Assembly (NCBI GenBank): GCA_963514095.1
Contig: OY741268.1
Coordinates: forward strand, 5,106,001-5,170,000
DNA length: 64,000 nucleotides
Origin: Eutrigla gurnardus
Lineage: Eukaryota > Chordata > Actinopteri > Perciformes > Triglidae
Direction: 5' to 3'
Shown here: positions 12,101-26,278 of the stretch, piece after piece
Layout of the letters: each line of letters starts with the position of its first letter
Numbering within the stretch: the stretch's first letter is position 1
Position numbers and translations under genes: made by a program
The notes under the pieces: model-generated
Databases searched by the model: none
Told to the model about the DNA's origin: nothing
What the model saw: only the letters and a program-made list of their open reading frames with translations

Positions 12101-15100
12101 TAAGTTAACGTTAGTAAGCTGGTCAAAATTTATCATGGATAAATTTGTTTTTAAACGTCGTCGGACGGAACAACAGATGGCGGTGGCGGGCGTGTTGGAT
12201 AAAACTACGGACGCACCATTGACACCTGCAGGGGAAGATGACCACTCGGGTCCCGGCTGTTAACGTAACTATTCACGTTTCGCTGTCTCTGTCTCTCTCT
12301 CTCACTGTGTGCGTGTTTATAGCTGTGGGAGGGTGTTGTCAGCGGCGCCGGCAGGATTCAATTTCAATGTACGCACAGAAACGGCAAATACAACAACAAA
12401 TGGAAAAATCTAATGTTTTCAGTATCAGTGAAATCAGTAGCGTATATCATGGTGATAGGCCCCGGTGCAAATAGTTTTTTGTGCCCTCCATCCCCGCCCT
12501 AAACACAAGCACACGCTTGTGAGCACTCCACGCACGCACACACACGCTTGGACACACACGCACAGTACGGTATGATAACTCTCCCGGCCCGGGGAGAGAG
12601 ACATGCATTGGCTCGGCCCACAGTGCTCAGCAGCAGAGAGGTGACGAGACTAGAGCCGAGCTGTATTGTGTAGTGGAGAGGGTCCAACACACTCTATGCG
12701 CAATTGCGCACACACACGCGATCGTCCTCTCAAATGCGGCTGCGTCTCTCCAGGTCACTGTGTGAGAGAAAGAAAAGCTCTGACTTGCTTGGGCAGAAGT
12801 TGTTTGGTGTCACCCGCTGATTTTTTCACCTTCAAAAAAAGTACGCACAGTGCGTACAGGATTCCTGCTTGCGGCGCCACTGGGTGTTGTTATATATTCA
12901 CATTGAAATTCTGGCATTGATTTGAGCCCCACCGCCATATGAGTTAGCCCCACCGTAGTTGAACCAGAAAAAATACTCTGGCGCCGCCACTGATTATGGA
13001 AGCTTACTTTGTTAACAGCTTCACACCAGGAGCCATCGTTGGGGTAGCCAAGATGGCGTACAGGTACTTGCCACCTCACATAAAAGAGCAGGAGCATACA
13101 AGCAAGTACAAGTAACATCGCATTCATTGCTCAGTTTTATGTCACACAAGCAGATATTTTGGTAGGCAGTAATCGCAGTTAAATGTTGGCGGTATCTTAC
13201 CATGAAAAAGAGGATAAGTGGTGAAATGTTAGGTAGGTGCACAAAAGCCATGTTCAATTTGAGACGCTACCCTCTTGAAATTCACGCACAATGCAAGTGC
13301 TGTACACTTTGTACTACATGGAGGTGTACTAACAAGTATCCGAATAGAAACATGGGCTGTTCAGACTGTACCTTTCCATCGACGGACCTCATTGACTTTG
13401 CACGTGCTTGCATCACGTTATGCCGAAATGAATTGCGGGTCCGCTCCGGAGAAAGAAAAAAAAACATTTTCAACTTTTCAGGCGTTGACAGATCCGTCAT
13501 GCAAATATATGCAAATAAACTACTCTGATGTTGGCCAATAAAATCGCCGTTTTGGTACGACCGGGTAAAGCACATATAAAAAGCCGATTTAAACAAAACA
13601 TCGAGGAAAGGTTAATCATTGCAATTAATCATTACGATCAGTTCCTTTGTTTATATGCAGGGACCGAATTATAACGGGATCCATTTTGCAATATAATAAT
13701 GATTTCAATGGCTGCTGGCTGCGTCTGCAAAGGCAACTCCCCCATGCACCAGATACGCCTTCCCTCGTCCGGCACTGGTCTGTCAACGGAAAGGTGCAGT
13801 CTGAACGCACCCTCAGAGTTCAGGGTCCCCAGTCTAGTACCCTGATGAACACAGACAGTCGATATACTGGAAGATTCATTTATATAATTTCAATGTATTT
13901 TTTTATTTACATGGTTGTCTGTGCTTCAGAATATTAAGCAGACCTTCCTGGATTTTTTTTTTTTTAAGTAATTTTTTGGGGACATTTTTGCCTTTTATTG
14001 AGAGAGAGAGAGCAAGAGTGAAAGGGGGGAGATGGAGACGACATTGCAGAAAGGGCCGCCGGTCAGAGTCGAACCCCGGGCCACTGCGGTGAGGACTTCA
14101 GCCTCGATATGTGGGTGAGGTACTCTACCACTGAGCCATCCTGGCACCTCTAGGTGTTCAACGTTTAATCCCAGTTTAATCTACGGGTGACGTGGTGCAT
14201 TCAAAGATCAACACAGTAGAATATTACAACCTGTGCTAGGTACTTTCTTTGTTCTTAGTTTAGTTTTGTGTCTCTTGTCTTCTGTCCATCTGTCTGTCTT
14301 TATAGAAAGACTTTATTCTTTGTCCAACACATTACACAATGTCTCTGTGAATGTCATTTAGCCTTCTTTAGTTTGGTAGCAGCTTCGTGTTTGACTGACA
14401 GACTGCAGTAAAAGGTGTATTTTTCTCTGCTGGATGTTTCTGGAACGTTTCTTTCCAGCAGCTTCGACCTCGCCGGCTGAATTACTGCGACCTCGCTCTG
14501 TTTGTTTTGTCAGAAATCCATGGCGGCCATCTTTGTTTATGTGAAGACCAAACGGGAGTCGAGTTTCCATCTGGTTTGATAATCAGTCCAATGTGTGTGC
14601 CAACACACACACACACACATGCAAGCAAGCACATGCATGCACATACACACACACGTGCACACAAATACACATATCAGTAGCTGATCTCCATCTGTTTACA
14701 TTTTACTGCTGCGTGATCAGAGGTTGCAGCAGATCTGGACATTTTCCTTCTTCTGTCTCCAGACGATAAATTAGATTTCATTAAAGAAGCTGCTGAGACA
14801 CTGAGACATTGAGTGATTAAGACACTGAGACACTGAGACATTGATTGACCTGTGTTTTTGAGAGACTGACACACAGAGACCCAGAAACACTACGACACAG
14901 AGAGACTTCTAAGAGAAACTGAGGGATAGAGACTGAGACACAGAGACACTGAATGAATGAGAAACTGAGAGAATAACACACTGAGAGACTGAGACAGGAA
15001 CACTGAGAGACAGACACAGAGGGACGTAGACTCTCAGAGACTGAGAAATTGAGACAACCCATCCAGTTAAAGTAGAGACATTGATTCTTACATCTTGTCT

Positions 15101-18100
15101 TCTTGCTTTACTTTTGAGTAGTCAGCTTGGTTTTGCAGATCTAGTGGTTTACTGGTCTTATGTTCTACTGGTCTGGCGTTCTAATGGTCTGCTGATGTGG
15201 TAGTCTGGTGGTCTGATCGTCTGGTGGTTTAGTGGTCTGGCTGTTCTGATGGTTTGGTGGTAGGGGGGATAACCAGAAACCCTGACCTTTATCCAGTGTC
15301 ACAGACTTTACTTTGCTCAAAACCACCTCTGCATCTTGTCATGGATCTCTCTTTAGTCATAGATATAATCCATATTCTTGTCATATTCGGTAACTCTGGA
15401 GGGGATTTGTTTGGGGGTTTTTGTCAGAATCATTGACTTCTCCTTGAAATATAATAATTATTTTTACACAGTGTAATTTTTTTTTGTGAAATTTGAAGTA
15501 GCTGCATTTATTACAGGGATGACAATAAACATACATGTCTCTCTGGTTATATTTAAAGTTTAAAGATGAAACCTGTGGCATTGCCAATATTGTAAAATGA
15601 TTTCAACAAGTCAAGACAGATACCAGAATGAATATTAAAACCTGCTGATTTCTATGTGATCTTCTAGTATTCATGCTCATAAAACATTATGACATTCATT
15701 AACTCATTGACAGCCAGTCACATAAAACTCTCTTCCTGTCTGAGGCTCTGTGACATTTTATTTTGTAGGAGTGATCAAGCTGTGAGGAGCCTGGTGGAGG
15801 CTCCTGGTGGTTTAGTGTTTTTCCTGGCGGTGCTTGTCTGATCTGGCTGCACATTCTTCTTCTCTCTAAGGAAATGAGCTTTATGACGGCAGGCGGCTGA
15901 ACCACATTTATTATGGAAATCTCTACAGGAAGTCATGAAGGGCTCAGCCCGCCTTCCATGCTTCATTACAGTCCACATGTGACAAATCTTCCTGGAACAC
16001 AACGCTATGAAACGCATATATCTACAGAGAAATTGAAACAAGTTCTAGAAGTATTTTCACACCAAACCAGTGTTCATTCTGAAACCTGATTTATGTTAGT
16101 TTTAATCAATAAAACTACAAACATTGTAGTCAGTTTTCTTTTTAATTTTGTATGTCCTCTAAGCATTTTGGTGTCTCCTTCTTTGGGTGTACAGGTCTGG
16201 TGGTTTGGTGGTCTGCTGTTCTACCTGGTCTGTTTTCTACTGATCTGGTTCTCTGCTAGTCTGGTGGTTTTCTGGCCTGGTGGTCTAGTTAGTGCTGTGG
16301 TGGTTTGCTGGTGTGGTGGTCTACCTGGTGTGCTTTTCTACTGGTCTGGTGGTCTGCTTGTCTGGTGGTTTACAGGTCTACTGATCTGGTAGCTTGACCT
16401 GCTTGTTGCAGAGGGACCTTGGTAGATGGAAGAATCTCCAAACCCTTTGCTTCCTCCACTGAGCTGGTCCCCCACCTAAACCAGCTCTGACTTCTCCCAC
16501 GTCTCTCTGTTCCGGTTCTCTCCTCAGTCAGTGATTCTAATTCAAGACGCTTCCCGTCAAACAGCAAACCTCTCCATAAACAGATTTTGGTATTGGCAGC
16601 GTTCTGGTTTCTGTTGCTTTGATCATTCACGTTGGTGCAGGATTTGGTTGAATACAGGAAGACAGTCCGTAGTTGTCTCCATGTTTGTTGTGTACAGGTA
16701 CCATAGTTACGGCTGTCTCCTATTTGTTGTGTACAGGTACCATAGTTACTACTGTCTCCATGTTTGTTGGATACAGGTACCATAGTTACAGCTGTCTCCA
16801 TGTTTGTTGTGTACAGGTACCATAGTTACTACTGTCTCCATGTTTGTTGTGTACAGGTACCATAGTTATTACTATCTCCATGTTTGTTGTGTACAGGTAC
16901 CATAGTTACTACTGTCTCCATGTTTGTTGTGTACAGGTACCATAGTTACTACTGTCTCCATGTTTGTTGTGTACAGGTACCATAGTTACTACTGTCTCCA
17001 TGTTTGTTGGATACAGGTACCATAGTTACAGCTGTCTCCATGTTTGTTGGGTACAGGTACCATAGTTACGACTGTCTCCATGTTTGTTGTGTACAGGTAC
17101 CATAGTTACTACTGTCTCCATGTTTGTTGGATACAGGTACCATAGTTACAGCTGTCTCCATGTTTGTTGTGTACAGGTACCATAGTTACTACTGTCTCCA
17201 TGTTTGTTGGGTACAGGTACCATAGTTACGACTGTCTCCATGTTTGTTGTGTACAGGTACCATAGTTACTACTGTCTCCATGTTTGTTGGATACAGGTAC
17301 CATAGTTACAGCTGTCTCCATGTTTGTTGTGTACAGGTACCATAGTTACTACTGTCTCCATGTTTGTTGGATACAGGTACCATAGTTACAGCTGTCTCCA
17401 TGTTTGTTGTGTACAGGTACCATAGTTACTACTGTCTCCATGTTTGTTGTGTACAGGTACCATAGTTATTACTATCTCCATGTTTGTTGTGTACAGGTAC
17501 CATAGTTACTACTGTCTCCATGTTTGTTGTGTACAGGTACCATAGTTATTACTATCTCCATGTTTGTTGGGTACAGGTACCATAGTTACTACTGTCTCCA
17601 TGTTTGTTGTGTACAGGTACCATAGTTATTACTATCTCCATGTTTGTTGGGTACAGGTACCATAGTTACGACTGTCTCCATGTTTGTTGTGTACAGGTAC
17701 CATAGTTACTACTGTCTCCATGTTTGTTGTGTACACGTACCATAGTTACAATTCCCCATTCTTTGTTGTGTACATTAAAGATGGCCAACTGACAATAATA
17801 TCCAGCCTCTGGAAGAGACATATTGGCAGCTGGAGGAAACTGTTGGACCAATCAGGAGCTGCTGCCTGTGTTTCTGATCAGAGCGGCTCCGTGAAGTTGC
17901 GATGAAGAAAACTGTTATACAGATAACATATAAGATCTGCACAACTTGAAAGTAGATTGCTGACTGGGCCTAAAAGAGGAGCAGGTCCAGAGACTCTGAT
18001 CCAGGTTCAGTCCTCAGAAGGATCCAGACATCCATCAAACTCTAAACAACGTTTTCCTTAGGATGAAGAAATAACATTTACTGTCATGTAAAGTAGATTA

Positions 18101-21100
18101 ATATGGGGAGCTCTTTTTTATGATCTCATGGAAACAATTGTCACAGTCTGTTCATCAGCATTTTGTGCACATAACTTTATTACCATCATTATAGCTAGAC
18201 AGGAATTTATGTGTCTCCAGAAATATTATAGAAAGGTTACAAGGTTCTCAGGTGGAATCTGAGAGTTTTATAGAGAAGGTTTTCCTCCCGAGGCTGAAAT
18301 CTGTAGAACATGAAGGAACATTAGTTAAGCTGAAGGTATAAGAAGGCTGTTCAACACACATACCGAGTCCTGAACAAGAGGAAGGAGGACAGGAAGCGGA
18401 GGGTTTGATAGGTGATATGACCCTCATGTGTCTTCTTGTGTTGTTTCCTGCTGCAGGGTGATCACCTATGAGTGCTGTCCTGGTTATGAGAAGATTCCTG
18501 GAGAGAAGGGCTGTCCTGCTGGTATGACTTCTGACCTATGACCCTCGGCACTCAACACAAAATGCACACAGCATTCAGGACTCAGAACATTGAGGCTTTC
18601 TTTGCTAGTCCACGAGGAAACCGCTAAATGAATAAGAGGGAGATGCATTCATTAACAGGAAGGCATACAGCCTGTTCATCCTTTCAGCTGACAGTGATCG
18701 GACAGTTCATCACGAATTGAAGAGGAAATGTTGACAAATGAGATCAAGCCATAGAAATAAAAATCACCATTCAAATCAACATGAGGGGGCCATTTTATGT
18801 GTACTGTTGCCCTTGCAAACACTGTAGCAGCCACTGAATTGAGTTGAATTACAACGTAATGCTTCATCCATACTGGGCACAGGAGGATATCAACATTTCA
18901 TGTCATGATTGTGCTGCAAAACTAATTGCGATTCATGATTATATCCTGATAATCTTCGAATTATGCTTATAACTCTTAAAATGGCAGCTTTGGTGACGAC
19001 AAGTCCCTTTTTACTTGTTGTTGGTTTGTCTCTCCTGTTGTTCTTAAATGTGCTATACAAATGAAGTTGACTTCATTTGACTCCACCTCACTCCCCACAG
19101 TTCTGCAGAAGGTCAGGATACCATAGCTAATGTGCGTGTGTGTGTGTGTGTGTGCAGCGCTGCCTCTGGTGAACATCTACAACACTCTGGGTGTCGTCGG
19201 TGCCTCCACCACTCAGATGTACTCTGAGCGAGCCCAGCTGAGGGAGGAGATCGAAGGTCCGGGCAGCTTCACCTTCTTCGCCCCGAGCAACGAGGCGTGG
19301 GCCGCCCTGCCGACAGTGAGCACAACCGCACACGCACCACCCCGCTGCCACAAACACTCAACAAATGTCCATTAATACGCAGCTGAAAATAGTCCCTAGC
19401 ACTGGCGCCTCACAGCGAGAGGGNNNNNNNNNNNNNNNNNNNNNNNNNNNNNNNNNNNNNNNNNNNNNNNNNNNNNNNNNNNNNNNNNNNNNNNNNNNNN
19501 NNNNNNNNNNNNNNNNNNNNNNNNNNNNNNNNNNNNNNNNNNNNNNNNNNNNNNNNNNNNNNNNNNNNNNNNNNNNNNNNNNNNNNNNNNNNNNNNNNNN
19601 NNNNNNNNNNNNNNNNNNNNNNNTAATGTGCACACGCTCCTCGACGTCGACGACGACCTGGAGACGCTGCGTGTAAGTTCATCTGGCGATCCGGTAATCA
19701 CTGAGCCGGAGATCTGTGTAAATCCCTGACTTCCTGTGCTTTGTTTCTGCATTTCAGACAGCGATAGCCGCTGCAGGTCTGACCCCCATGTTGGAGAACG
19801 AGGGCCAGTACACTATCTTTGCTCCCACCAATGAGGCCTTCGAGAAGATTCCGCAGGAGACCCTGAACCGGATTCTGGGAGACCCTGTGGCTCTGAGAGG
19901 TGACCAGATGATTACCTTTTAGACCAACTATACACTCTGATGAGCTGGAATCTGATCTCAGTTCTCTTGTGGACTTGTCTGCCCCCCGCTCAGACCTGCT
20001 GAACTACCACATCCTGAAGAACATGCAGTGTGCCGAGTCCATCGTGTCTGGGACCCCGATGGAGACTCTGCAGGGCACCGTGTTGGAGGTGGGCTGTGAT
20101 GGAGACCAGATGACCCTGAACGGGAAGGCCATCATCACCAAGAAAGACCAGCTGGGAACCAACGGAGTCATCCACTATATCGACGAGCTGCTCATCCCCG
20201 ACTCAGGTACTAACACTACAAGTAATAGTACTCCTGTGTCTAGTACTAAAACTACTTCTGCATCTCATACTGAGAATACTTTCATCAAAACAAAACATCC
20301 GCTAATAAACAGTGATGAAATACATCAATGGGCTGCTCATCGCTGACTCAGGTACATCAGACCTACAAGATACTACAAGTAATACTATTACTGCATGTAG
20401 AACTAAAACTAATTACACTGAAGCTAATTCTACATGCAATACATACTGTCGATTAAGGCTGGGACGACTTGTCGACATAGCTGATATAATCGACTACATT
20501 AATACGTCGACATGAATCATTTGCGTCGACGCGTCGTCCCAAACAACTAGATTAACTCTCGTCCCACACGCCGGTCCAGTGGCGGGAAGTTTCCCGCTGC
20601 TGGCCTCAGGTTTTTGTTTGTAATATGACAGACAATCGTAGACACGAGACGTGAGCGGCGCTAACAAGCATCATTAAATCCACACCGACTCCGATCCGTC
20701 AGCGTCTCTGGCCGTCTATCAGCAGCAGCTCTGCGGGGCGGAGGGACAGCAAGCCCCCCTTCTCCCCTCTGTGAGAGACTCATCATGTCTGAGCAGCAAA
20801 GACGTTTAAAGTCTCTGTGTTCCGCTCTCAGGACTTTTGTAGCTTCTAACTGGAACTCTGTGCTCTGAAGTTTAGTTTCTGTTAGTACTTCCAGAAAACA
20901 ACTTTTTTTTTTTTTTTACCGTTTTGTGTTCTTTCAGCCGAATAGGACTCGTGTTAAATTATCGCTCATGGAAACCGGACATTCTCGTTTCTGCCGCTTC
21001 ACAATAAAAGCTTTAAAATAACAAATTAAGGGGGTACTTTTATTGTGAATAATTTATCGGAAATGAATGTGTTGATTCGCGTTAGGCCCAATCCTTCATA

Positions 21101-21119
21101 GTCGTATGCCACACCTTTG

Positions 21120-21174
<55 letters not shown>

Positions 21175-24100
21175 GTAATAATAATAATAATAATAATAAT
21201 AGTAATAGGCTAATAACAAAAATAAGAAGTATCAGAAGAAGAAACTGTTGTGATGTCTCCCTCTTTAATATGTACCTTTTTATTTGAGGTTCATAACAGT
21301 ACGTTACACTAAGCAGTTGTTGGTCTCATTAGTTTGTGCTGAGTGCATGTTAAATAAATGTTGAAATATTGAAATGTTAACAAGAAATGTTTTGATATCC
21401 ATATTGTGTGAATAGTAACATTGATCAAGTAATGTGAAAAAATACTAACTGAAAAATAAATTGTTAGATTCATTTAAAAAAATAATCATTAGATTAGTCG
21501 TTTAATCGAGAAAAAAAAATTGCTAGATTAATCGTTTGAAAAATAATCGTTTGGGACAGCTCTACTGTCAAAACTGCAGAAGAGCACATCCAAACTAGAG
21601 TACCATCCACTGAGCTGCACGTACTATTCTTAGAACTAATACCACTATTATGCTGAGAGTACCTTTGTGAAAACTACACAAGTACTGCACTAAATATATA
21701 ATAAATACATCCACTGTAGTTGTAGTAGTAGTAGTACTTACAGTACTCTTTAACTTGATATTTTTCAGTCAAAGTTCTGCAGGAGCTGGCTGATGGTTCA
21801 ACTGTTGCCATGGCGACCAAGCTGTTTGTCGACGCCGGCCTGTCCCCCCACCTGACGGGCTTCGAGGCCCTGACCATGCTGGCCCCTCTGGACAACGCCT
21901 TCAAAGGTAACGCTCCTGATCTTTGATCGATTCTCATTTCATGATGAGTGTTTTTAAACTGTGTTCCTGAAAACAGGAAGAGACACAACGATGACCCCTG
22001 ACATGAGGAAGCTGATGACCAATCACATCCTGAAGGGGCAGCTGTCTTCTAAGTCTCTGTATCATGGACAGGAGCTGGAGACGCTGGGAGGCCTCAGACT
22101 GCGAGTGTTCGTCTACAGAAACGTAAGAACTCCCAATGTGTTTCCTTGCGTGTTCGTGAGTTGGGTTACTCTCTTTCATCAGCCAATGGGGACATTGACC
22201 TGCTTTCAGTGCCTTCCGTGATCATGTGACTAGTACAAAGGAAAGGTTGTTATGGTGACAACAAATGTCAGGGCTCCAGAAAATGTTGCCACAGCTCACT
22301 GGGAAGAGAGAAGATGCAGCTCTAGAGGCACTATCTTGTATGTTCATACATCCTGGCAAAAAATTGTATTTAGCATCGTGCACTTTGTTGTATACCAGTA
22401 ATGGGTTAACCTAGCAATTGAAGTGCTTGAAAATTATTCTATTGTACCGACAGCCATATATTGCTGCTTCACTTTCTTTCGACAAATGTACTTATTGGAA
22501 GTCGCTTTGGACAAAAGCGTCTGCTAAATGCCCTAAATGTAAATGTAATCTCTGGAGATGGTTGTCTGGCTAGTAAGCTAAGTAGACACTTAGCTCGGTA
22601 TCTTGCCCTTCTAAAGATGGGTGGGGGGACCATTAGACCCGGTCCTGCTGCTGTTCACCAGCCTGCTGCCTGGTTCATTATCTAAAACCAGTTCAGCATT
22701 AAAGAATAAAAGAATTAGCAAGCTAGCTCACTAGCCAGCTTTTTGCTAGCTTTAATGTTGCACTTGTTTTTGACAATATATCAACACTTTAACCCTTGAG
22801 CACCGGAGGATCCTGCTTCATACTTTGTATGATGAGTTTGTCAATGAGGTAACACGTTCACCAGCTACATTCAGCGTCCGCTTACCTCCTCACATTAATG
22901 GGCTTTTCTTTCTGATCGCTTCTCTTTGATGACCAAAACAGGCTTCTCCTCCATTTTTCTATGGTAACATCACTAGTGTATCTGAAAGGTTTAGAACTTT
23001 TTAACTTGAAGCAGCCGCACAAAAATGATGAAAAAAAAAAACGCCTTTTCACAAGGTGGCTGCAGCATGCCAGGCAGCCGTTATTGTTGTAGTCATTGTA
23101 ATGAGCTGGGGCCCTACCAAAGGGAAACAGACGATGTGTTTCAAGCGAGATGTCTCTGTTTCCTGTGAAGTGGACAACTGGATCCAACATATGAAGCTTT
23201 GATTTTTGGAAATCTCGAAAAGTTAACTACAAATTCTTTTACTAATGATCCGACTGGATTATGTTGTTCTCACCACGGAGTCGTGGGTTCATGTGTTGTG
23301 TTTGATGTCAGAACAAGAAACAGCTTGTTCATCTGTCTCTGACATTTTATTTTGGTAATGAAATTCTCTGGAAAGAAAACTGTTTTTATTGACTAACTCA
23401 AGATTCAACAGTTCTTCTGCTATGACTTCAGACTTCTCCCACATTACTGAAGGCTGACTCACTTTATTCCTCCCGGTCAGAGGATCAGCTGTAGACCTAC
23501 AGACCGGATCAGATATTTAGTCTGGCTGTGTTGCCTGTCTTCATTGGCACTTAATAGTCTCATCATCTCCAGTGATGATTTCATGAGGTCACTGAGTTTG
23601 TGGCTGCTTTTCATTAATAACATTAACAAACCCACTTTCTCCGTTCATGTGTCGGATCAGTGATGCTGAACAGGAACTTTAATGTGAGTTTTTTGTGAAT
23701 ATTTTCCAATGATGCTTCTGAGGGATCATCAAACATAATTTTGATTGTGAAATTATTTTTCAAATGCAGGACGACCGCAGGAAATGTGGTGTTTGCATGA
23801 CTGTTCAGATCCCACGCTGCAGCCTCATTTGTCTGCCCACGTGTGGAAATGATGTCATCTAAATGATCTGGTGGTGAGGTGAACCCGAAGGGCCTGCAGA
23901 GAGATGGAATAAATGTTAGTGGCAATGAGGACGGGGACGTTGCTCCGCTGGTTTTAGGTTGTAAAGGTGACATTGCTCTGATGGTTTCTGGTTGTACAAG
24001 TGGCATTGCTCTGATGGTTTCTGGTTGTACAGGTGATGTTGCTCCGATGGTTTCTGGTTGTACAGGTGATGTTGCTCTGATGGTTTCTGGTTGTAAAGGT

Positions 24101-26236
24101 GATGTTGCTCCGATGGTTTCTGATTGTACAGGTGATGTTGCTCCGATGGTTTCTGGTTGTAAAGGTGATGTTGCTCTGATGGTTTCTGGTTGTACAGGTG
24201 ATGTTGCTCCGATGGTTTCTGGTTGTACAGGTGATGTTGCTCCGATGGTTTCTGGTTGTAAAGGTGATGTTGCTCTGATAGTTTCTGGTTGTACAGGTGA
24301 TGTTGCTCTGATGGTTTCTGCTTGTAGTGGCATTGCTCTGATGGTTTCTGGTTGTACAGGTGATGTTGCTCCGATGGTTTCTGGTTGTAAAGGTGATGTT
24401 GCTCTGATAGTTTCTGGTTGTACAGGTGATGTTGCTCTGATGGTTTCTGCTTGTAGTGGCATTGCTCTGATGGTTTCTGGTTGTACAGGTGATGTTTCTC
24501 CGATGGTTTGTGGTTGTACAGGTGATGTTGCTCCGATGGTTTCTGCTTGTACAGGTGATGTTGCTCTGATGGTTTCTGGTTGTAAAGGTGATGTTGCTCC
24601 GATGGTTTCTGATTGTACAGGTGATGTTGCTCCGATGGTTTCTGGTTGTAAAGGTGATGTTGCTCTGATGGTTTCTGGTTGTACAGGTGATGTTGCTCCG
24701 ATGGTTTCTGGTTGTACAGGTGATGTTGCTCCGATGGTTTCTGGTTGTAAAGGTGATGTTGCTCTGATAGTTTCTGGTTGTACAGGTGATGTTGCTCTGA
24801 TGGTTTCTGCTTGTAGTGGCATTGCTCTGATGGTTTCTGGTTGTACAGGTGATGTTGCTCCGATGGTTTCTGGTTGTAAAGGTGATGTTGCTCTGATAGT
24901 TTCTGGTTGTACAGGTGATGTTGCTCTGATGGTTTCTGCTTGTAGTGGCATTGCTCTGATGGTTTCTGGTTGTACAGGTGATGTTTCTCCGATGGTTTGT
25001 GGTTGTACAGGTGATGTTGCTCCGATGGTTTCTGCTTGTACAGGTGATGTTGCTCTGATGGTTTCTGGTTGTAAAGGTGATGTTGCTCCGATGGTTTCTG
25101 ATTGTACAGGTGATGTTGCTCCGATGGTTTCTGGTTGTAAAGGTGATGTTGCTCTGATGGTTTCTGGTTGTACAGGTGATGTTGCTCCGATGGTTTCTGG
25201 TTGTACAGGTGATGTTGCTCCGATGGTTTCTGGTTGTAAAGGTGATGTTGCTCTGATAGTTTCTGGTTAGACAGGTGATGTTGCTCTGATGGTTTCTGCT
25301 TGTAGTGGCATTGCTCTGATGGTTTCTGGTTGTACAGGTGATGTTTCTCCGATGGTTTGTGGTTGTACAGGTGATGTTGCTCCGATGGTTTCTGCTTGTA
25401 CAGGTGATGTTGCTCCGATGGTTTGTGGTTGTACAGGTGATGTTGCTCCGATGGTTTCTGCTTGTACAGGTGATGTTGCTCTGATGGTTTCTGGTTGTAA
25501 AGGTGATGTTGCTCTGATGGTTTCTGGTTGTACAGGTGATGTTGCTCCGATGGTTTCTGGTTGTACAGGTGATGTTGCTCCGATGGTTTCTGGTTGTAAA
25601 GGTGATGTTGCTCCGATGGTTTCTGGTTGTAAAGGTGATGTTGCTCCGATGGTTTCTGGTTGTACAGGTGATGTTGCTCCGATGGTTTCTGGTTGTACAG
25701 GTGATGTTGCTCTGATGGTTTCTGGTTGTAAAGGTGATGTTGCTCCGATGGTTTCTGGTTGTCCAGGTGACATTGTTCTGATGGTTTCTGGTTGTACGGG
25801 TTTTGTTGCTCCGATGGTTTACAGTTGTATAAGTAATGTTGTTATGATGGTTTCTGGTTGTACAGGAGACATTGTTCTGATGGTTTCTGGTTGTACAGCT
25901 GACATTGCTCCGATGGTTTCTGGTTGTAGAGGAGACATCTGATCAACTGTTATTGATTAGTAGTTCACTGATCGATCAACGGGGTGACTGAAGCGCTTCC
26001 TGTTGGACAGGAAACACAACACACATGCATAGTAAATGACAGCGTTATTGATCATGCAGTGATCAGTATGTGGTCTGGGCTTGTCTCTGGTGGTCTCCAC
26101 AGTGGCTCCACATGTTTCAGGTCGTGGACTCGTGGGTGGCTCACATTTCTGCTCAGTAATGAACTCTGCAGACCACAAGAAGTTTCCTGCTTCCCACGGC
26201 TGCTAAATCTTTCCAGACAGCAGTTGTATTCAGCCG

Positions 26237-26278
<42 letters not shown>

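Noticed and set aside
16370..16801. 143-codon - strand frame
   Set aside because: Its N-terminal part is minisatellite translation (NYGTCTQQ repeats) and the rest has no family resemblance.
23623..24951. 442-codon - strand and 463-codon + strand open frames
   Set aside because: They are translations of the 33-bp minisatellite, whose period is divisible by three. They lie within intron 10 of tgfbi and no splice or start context supports a protein.
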